Position numbers and translations under genes: made by a program
The notes under the pieces: generated by a model
What the model saw: only the letters and a program-made list of their open reading frames with translations
Told to the model about the DNA's origin: nothing
The model's database searches: none
In this document: positions 60,101 to 64,000 of the stretch, one piece after another
How the letters are laid out: each line of letters starts with the position of its first letter
Position numbering within the stretch: the stretch's first letter is position 1
Assembly (NCBI GenBank): GCA_002110485.1
Contig: MOWL01000029.1
Location: 176,819-240,818 of the forward strand
Reading direction: 5' to 3'
Source of the DNA: Emergomyces orientalis
Taxonomy: Eukaryota > Ascomycota > Eurotiomycetes > Onygenales > Ajellomycetaceae
DNA: 64,000 nucleotides

Positions 60101-61962
60101 CCATGGAGGTGCTGCGGCACATGTATGGCCCCGACGCGCAGTACCGATCGGCTGGGCAGCAGCGGGCCATGGAGCACATTGTCGATGGGGCGGGCCAGGT
60201 GCTGGCGATCCTGCGGACGAACGAGGGCAAGAGCCTGCTGTATCTGGTACCCTGCCAGCTGCCGGGGGCGGGGACGACGGTGCTGATCCTGCCGCTGGTG
60301 GTGCTGAAGGCTGAGATGCAGCGGCGGTGCGCGGAGGCGGGCATCGAGGCACACATGTGGGACGCGCAGTTGTCATTGCCTGACCAGCTGCACTCCTGCC
60401 CGCTTATCATCGTGGCGGTGGAGCAGGCGGTGCGGCCACGGTTCCGTGAGTTCCTCAATCGGCTGTCCATCGCCAACGAGCTCGATCGGGTGGTGTTCGA
60501 TGAGTGTCATCTGGCCATGACGGCGCTGCCTTACCGATCCGCCATGGGGCTGCTTCCACTGCTGCGGGAGCTGGAATGCCCCATGGTCTTCCTCACCGGC
60601 ACACTGCCGCCATCGTTGGTGATGGAGTTCGAGCGGACCATGCTGCTCAGGGGTGCACGCATGGTCCGCAGCCTCACCGTGCGCAGGGACATCTACCTCA
60701 GTGTCAGCCACTGCCCAGCCGGCCCACAGCTGCAGCTGTTCATCCAGGACTTCGCCATCCCCGGGATCTCAGGGCTGACCTCCTCGATGGAGCCGAGCAC
60801 ACGAGCCATCATCTACTGCTGGCGGAAGGACATCGCGGAGGAGATCGCGCAGGCCATCCAATGCCCAGTGTACCACTCCACATCCGGCAGTGTGACACAG
60901 AAGGCGGAGGTGCTGCAGCGCTGGCGAGATGGAGATCCAGCCCACATCGTGGCCACATCCGCGTTCGGCCTGGGGATCGATCACCCCGCGGTCCGGTGGG
61001 TGGTGCATGTGGGTGTCCCATCCAGCATGATCGACTTCGCGCAGGAGATTGGACGGCTGGGACGAGATGGTGCTGGGGGGCAGTCCCTGATCCTCGTGCC
61101 CCCACAATGGCGGGCCAGTGCCGCTGTGGAGGCTGCCGAAGCGGCCATGCAAAGATATATTCAGACAAGCACCTGCAGAGCACAGGTGCTGTCTCAGTAC
61201 CTGGATGATGAGAAAGGTGATGGCAGCGGCGGCACACCAAACACACCAATGTGTGACCGGTGCCGAGATGGTAACAATGCAATGCAGACTCTCAAGAAAG
61301 CAGCAGACAGCTCAGCCACTGTCAGCATTATTAGCACAGTCAGCACAGTCAGCACAGTGAGCACGGTGAGCATGACCAGCGCAGTCAGTGTGGTTGAAAT
61401 GAATGAAGATGAGGATGAAAGCAATGATGTGAATGATCTGAAGGATCTGCAGGCTGGAGGCGAGCTGCTTCACACACAGAACCGCAGACAGGCGCAGGGA
61501 ATGGCAGAGTACATAGCATGTCTGGAAACATGGCGTGGAGTATGCATGATCTGCTACCATCTGCCACGAGCAGCATCTGGGCAGGAGTCCCACACATGCC
61601 ATCCGCTGCAGGCATGTTCCAATTCCAGATGATTTAACTACTTTAACGCCAAGCGAAGAGCCACAAAAAAGGGACAGCAGCAAGATGATTGGTTTTCGTG
61701 GTTTCACAGCTGCTATCATTGCTTCAATTCACAGGAGATATGTGACCAGCAAAAGCCAGAGCAATGTCAATTTGCAGACATTGTAATGCCAGCATGCTGG
61801 GCTATGAAGTGGCTACTGAATGAGATGAACAGTCAAGATATAGCAGACAATGAAAATCTGTATATACTATGACTGAGAGAAAAAAACATGAAATTTAATA
61901 AATATACAATAAATGCAGCTGTTCTCACACAGAAAATATTACAGCACATGAGTAATATATAG
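57154..61962 (+). CDS. Telomere-linked RecQ-family helicase with OrsD-type zinc fingers and tyrosine-recombinase-like domain; frame crosses five TGA codons
   Basis: One frame runs from ATG 57154 to TAG 61960 (1,602 residues) with no TAA or TAG, interrupted only by TGA at 57310, 57844, 58861, 61630 and 61870. Order: two Cys/His fingers (about residues 20-50 and 88-112, the second CHHTGCSY...QIRQHYNREH), like the OrsD/DUF3505 family; an acidic linker; a tyrosine-recombinase-like domain (residues about 640-880) with GRRTEFIALRW (Arg685), QAWRQITVGV (Arg804) and ASHTPHTGNRVYGG (His852, Tyr861); then RecQ motifs I LRTNEGKSL (about 1022), II DECH (about 1116), III TGTLPPS, V TSAFGLGIDHP and VI QEIGRLGRDG. 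The C-terminus has Cys pairs (CDRC, CMIC, CYHCFNSQEIC). The coding past 61632 matches the usual Cys-rich end of these proteins. The TGA at 57844 could instead lie in a 66-nt intron (57796-57861, GTGAGC...CAACAG). The gene is GC-rich, in contrast to its flanks. Homologues occur at chromosome ends in several fungi and are thought to act in telomere maintenance. Confidence 0.85.
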
Positions 61963-62538
61963 CATTTGAAAATCAAAAATATATATATATATATAATAAA
62001 AAAAAGTACAGCAATTAAGAATTTATTAACTAAACAAAGTCATATATATATCTCACATTGTAACTGTGTAAAGTTGAAGTAAGAAAAAGAATTTCAATTT
62101 AAATAGTAAAAATATTCAAAGAATTATATTAAAGTAAAAAAAAAAAAAAAGAAAAAAAGTAAAACAGTAGATATAGCTTATAACTAATATCAACATGTAT
62201 TTTGAGTTGCAACTTACTATTTTTGTAAACTATTTTTTTTTTTTTTTTTCTTCCATTAAGGCATATGCAATTAGTGATTATGATGCCCACCTAGTATTAC
62301 TAGAATTTATCATGTAAACTATATCTAAATACATGTAACTTCTTGTCACTTGTCATTACAGTAATTCCAGCCCAGAATAAGAGACACATTCAAAAATAAA
62401 AGATGATACAATTTAATACTAAGACATTTTTTTAAAAATAAACTCAAAGTTGAAGATAATACAAAGAAAATTAAAAGAATGAACTAACATAGAAAATTTC
62501 TCAAAGAAAATTTTATAATAAATTGATTTAAATCATAT
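61963..62538. other. AT-rich spacer with A and T homopolymers
   Basis: 3' flank of the RecQ gene plus the 3' UTR of the minus-strand LINE. A run of A at about 62137-62151 may belong to an RecQ-side tail. A run of 17 T at 62233-62249 fits the poly(A) tail of the minus-strand element. (AT)n runs at about 61979-61996. Confidence 0.6.
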
Positions 62539-63884
62539 TTATTATATATCTAGTTGTTGTTTTTTTCTTGTTGCAATATCTGTTTCTATGATATAATTTA
62601 TTAAATATTTGATATCTGTTTCAGTTTGAAACAGAAATCTCATATTTATTTGATCTATATCATATTTTCTTTTCAAATCATTTCTAATAACAGAGTTTTT
62701 TAAGCAATTTATCAATAAATGTTCTGAATCTTTCAAACAATTATATATATCACAGTTTTGAGGTCTCTCAATTCCAAATTTCTTAAAATAGAAGTCAAAG
62801 TATCCATGACCAAGCTTCAATTGAATTATTGAAGAAAAGATTTTCTTTTTGCATTTAATAGAGCATGCTTTTCACTTTGGTTTTATTTCAAAAATCAAGT
62901 ATTTGATACTTAGTTTTTGTTTTTGAGTTTCTCAATTTAAATTTCAATCTTTTAAGCATTTCTCTTTTACTTTTCTTTTTATAAATGTTCAAGATATTTT
63001 CTGTTTTTTCACTAACTCAATTTCTGTGCTCTTTTTTGCAGCTTCATCAGCTAGTTCATTTCCTTTTATATTCATATGAGCTGGGACTCAGTGCAAATGA
63101 ATTTGTATATCTTTTAATTTTCTTATTCTTTTAATCAATTGATATACAGTTTCAATATGTATTTGATTTTCTTGAATCTTGTTTTTTTGAAATCTTTTCA
63201 AAGCTGCTTGACTGTCTGAATAAATTCATATCTCATTGATATCTGAATTTCTTGTCAATTGACTCATTGTCATTTTAAATGCTTGCATTATTGCATATAC
63301 TTCTGCATCAAATACTTCCATTTCTTGACCCAGATTTCATGAATTGATGAAGTATATATTTTTGTTTCTTGTATATACTATATCAGCTCTCAGATTATTT
63401 GAAGTATCATTTTTTGATCCATCAGTATAGATAATCAGAGCATTATTTATAATTTCAAGCTGCTTTAAATGTCTTTCTTGCTCATTTTCTTTAGATAATT
63501 CACTAATATCTATATCAATCAATGAATTCAGAGACTTTTTTCATGAATATAGTTGTTCAAAATCTAATTCTTTCACATTTAAATGAGGAAGTTCGTCTTT
63601 GATCATTGAACAAACTCTATATAACTGAGTTGAAATTTTTTTTACAGAATTTAGACTGATTTCATTTCAATCTAAATATTTACTTCAGTTCAAATCAGTG
63701 CCTGTGTTCATGGGAGGAAATGTGAGTGAAACTCTTTTTCTAATTATATGATTTTGATTTAATTTAATTATTCTCACTGAATAATTTCTGCACAGCTTAT
63801 CCAGCCTTATTTTAGAAGAAGGAATTGAGGCTTCAATTTCCATAGCTTTTATAGAGGTGGTTTTAAATGCTTTCAGCATTCTTC
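62233..63884 (-). mobile_element. 5'-truncated LINE abutting the telomere
   Basis: The 3' half of a non-LTR retrotransposon, oriented with its 3' end toward the centromere and its 5' side replaced by TTAGGG repeats. It is bounded on the 3' side by a probable poly(A) tail (T17 on the plus strand). Base composition is roughly 70% A+T, unlike the other LINE, and it carries RNase H, so it is a different family. Confidence 0.8.
62539..63884 (-). CDS. LINE ORF2 C-terminal part (RNase H and distal region), TGA read as Trp
   Basis: On the minus strand the frame is continuous from the telomere junction to tandem TAA TAA at 62541-62536. It is interrupted only by ten TGA, at plus coordinates 63685, 63667, 63541, 63337, 63226, 63088, 62989, 62944, 62932 and 62872 (low ends). 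No TAA/TAG and no TGG occur in about 446 codons. The RNase H motifs are IIYTDGSK (Asp), MEVFDAEVYAI (Glu), IYSDSQAALKR (Asp) and NIKGNELADEAAK (Asp). TGA falls exactly where Trp is expected in S-x-NLGQEMEV, I-x-IYSD and H-x-VPAHMNIKGN. Upstream lies the conserved RNYSVRIIKLNQNH block; downstream is SSIIQLKLGHGYF and the end region EHLLINC. Past 63879 the frame enters the telomere with no stop. Confidence 0.85.
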
Positions 63885-64000
63885 TTAGGGTTAGGGTTAG
63901 GGTTAGGGTTAGGGTTAGGGTTAGGGTTAGGGTTAGGGTTAGGGTTAGGGTTAGGGTTAGGGTTAGGGTTAGGGTTAGGGTTAGGGTTAGGGTTAGGGTT
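63885..64000 (+). repeat. Telomere, 19 perfect TTAGGG repeats
   Basis: 116 bases of (TTAGGG)n running to the end of the window, G-rich strand toward the 3' end. This is a true chromosome end, with no degenerate units at the junction. Confidence 0.98.

Noticed and set aside
59110..60354. Long minus-strand frame (414 codons) within the RecQ gene
   Set aside because: It is a shadow of a GC-rich coding frame, with Arg/Pro/Leu/His-biased composition and no domain, while the plus strand has complete helicase motifs.
50150..63884. Repeat-induced point mutation as the sole cause of the TGA codons
   Set aside because: Classical RIP (CpA to TpA) turns TGG into TAG and CAA/CAG into TAA/TAG. These are rare here, and CAA/CAG are retained. 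TGG to TGA lies in a CpC context on the other strand. RIP or CpG decay may explain the few TAA/TAG and some Arg-to-TGA changes only.
50150..63884. Mitochondrial DNA insertion explaining UGA=Trp
   Set aside because: The coding content is LINE and RecQ, not mitochondrial genes, and it is joined to a nuclear telomere.
1..64000. CRISPR array, bacterial operon or rRNA genes
   Set aside because: None present; spliceosomal introns and telomere show a eukaryotic chromosome.

Overview
The window reads as the right end of a chromosome from a filamentous ascomycete. Nineteen TTAGGG units end the sequence at position 64000. Upstream are single-copy fungal genes with short introns (about 50-165 nt, GT...AG). 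The gene set and intron style fit Eurotiomycetes, probably Onygenales; that placement is inference, and no species can be named from the sequence.

Layout. From 1 to about 48.6 kb lies ordinary chromosomal arm: a long-chain alcohol oxidase (partial), an SCP-x type thiolase, a kelch membrane protein, a GPI-anchored Ser/Thr-rich wall protein, Dbp6 helicase, the GPI3/PIG-A transferase, an Arl3/ARFRP1 GTPase, an Rcm1/NSUN5 rRNA methyltransferase, a GNAT, a FYVE protein, a BTB protein, a GST, a small complex I-like subunit, SAP18, PRP18, an OSGIN-like flavoprotein, a GH3-GNAT protein, DBR1, a decayed rhodopsin/PTH11-like gene and a secreted DUF3237 protein. Many are housekeeping genes (ribosome assembly, splicing, GPI anchors, Golgi traffic) in divergent pairs with short shared promoters. 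Several carry single-base breaks (kelch, GST) or an in-frame TAG at an expected Trp (GH3-GNAT). These could be real lesions or sequence errors.

From about 49.6 kb to the telomere the character changes. There is an inverted pair of LTR-like repeats, a full-length Tad-like LINE (50150-55313) with a perfect 14-bp target-site duplication, a GC-rich 4.8-kb open frame for a telomere-linked RecQ helicase (57154-61962), and an AT-rich LINE 3' part (RNase H plus C-terminal zinc-knuckle-like region) whose reading frame runs straight into the telomere repeats.

Main discovery candidate: the elements in this terminal block treat TGA as a sense codon. The telomere-abutting LINE has an open frame of about 446 codons with ten TGA, no TGG, and no TAA or TAG until a tandem TAA TAA. 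Several of the TGAs sit where RNase H and LINE alignments require Trp. The RecQ frame stays open for about 1,600 codons across five TGAs and ends in TAG. The full-length LINE has about 27 in-frame TGA against six TAA/TAG. The arm genes use TGG for Trp and TGA as an ordinary stop. This points to UGA-to-Trp decoding, RNA editing or programmed readthrough specific to telomeric elements, or to origin in a UGA=Trp lineage. The RecQ protein also appears to contain a tyrosine-recombinase-like domain between an OrsD-type zinc-finger region and the helicase.
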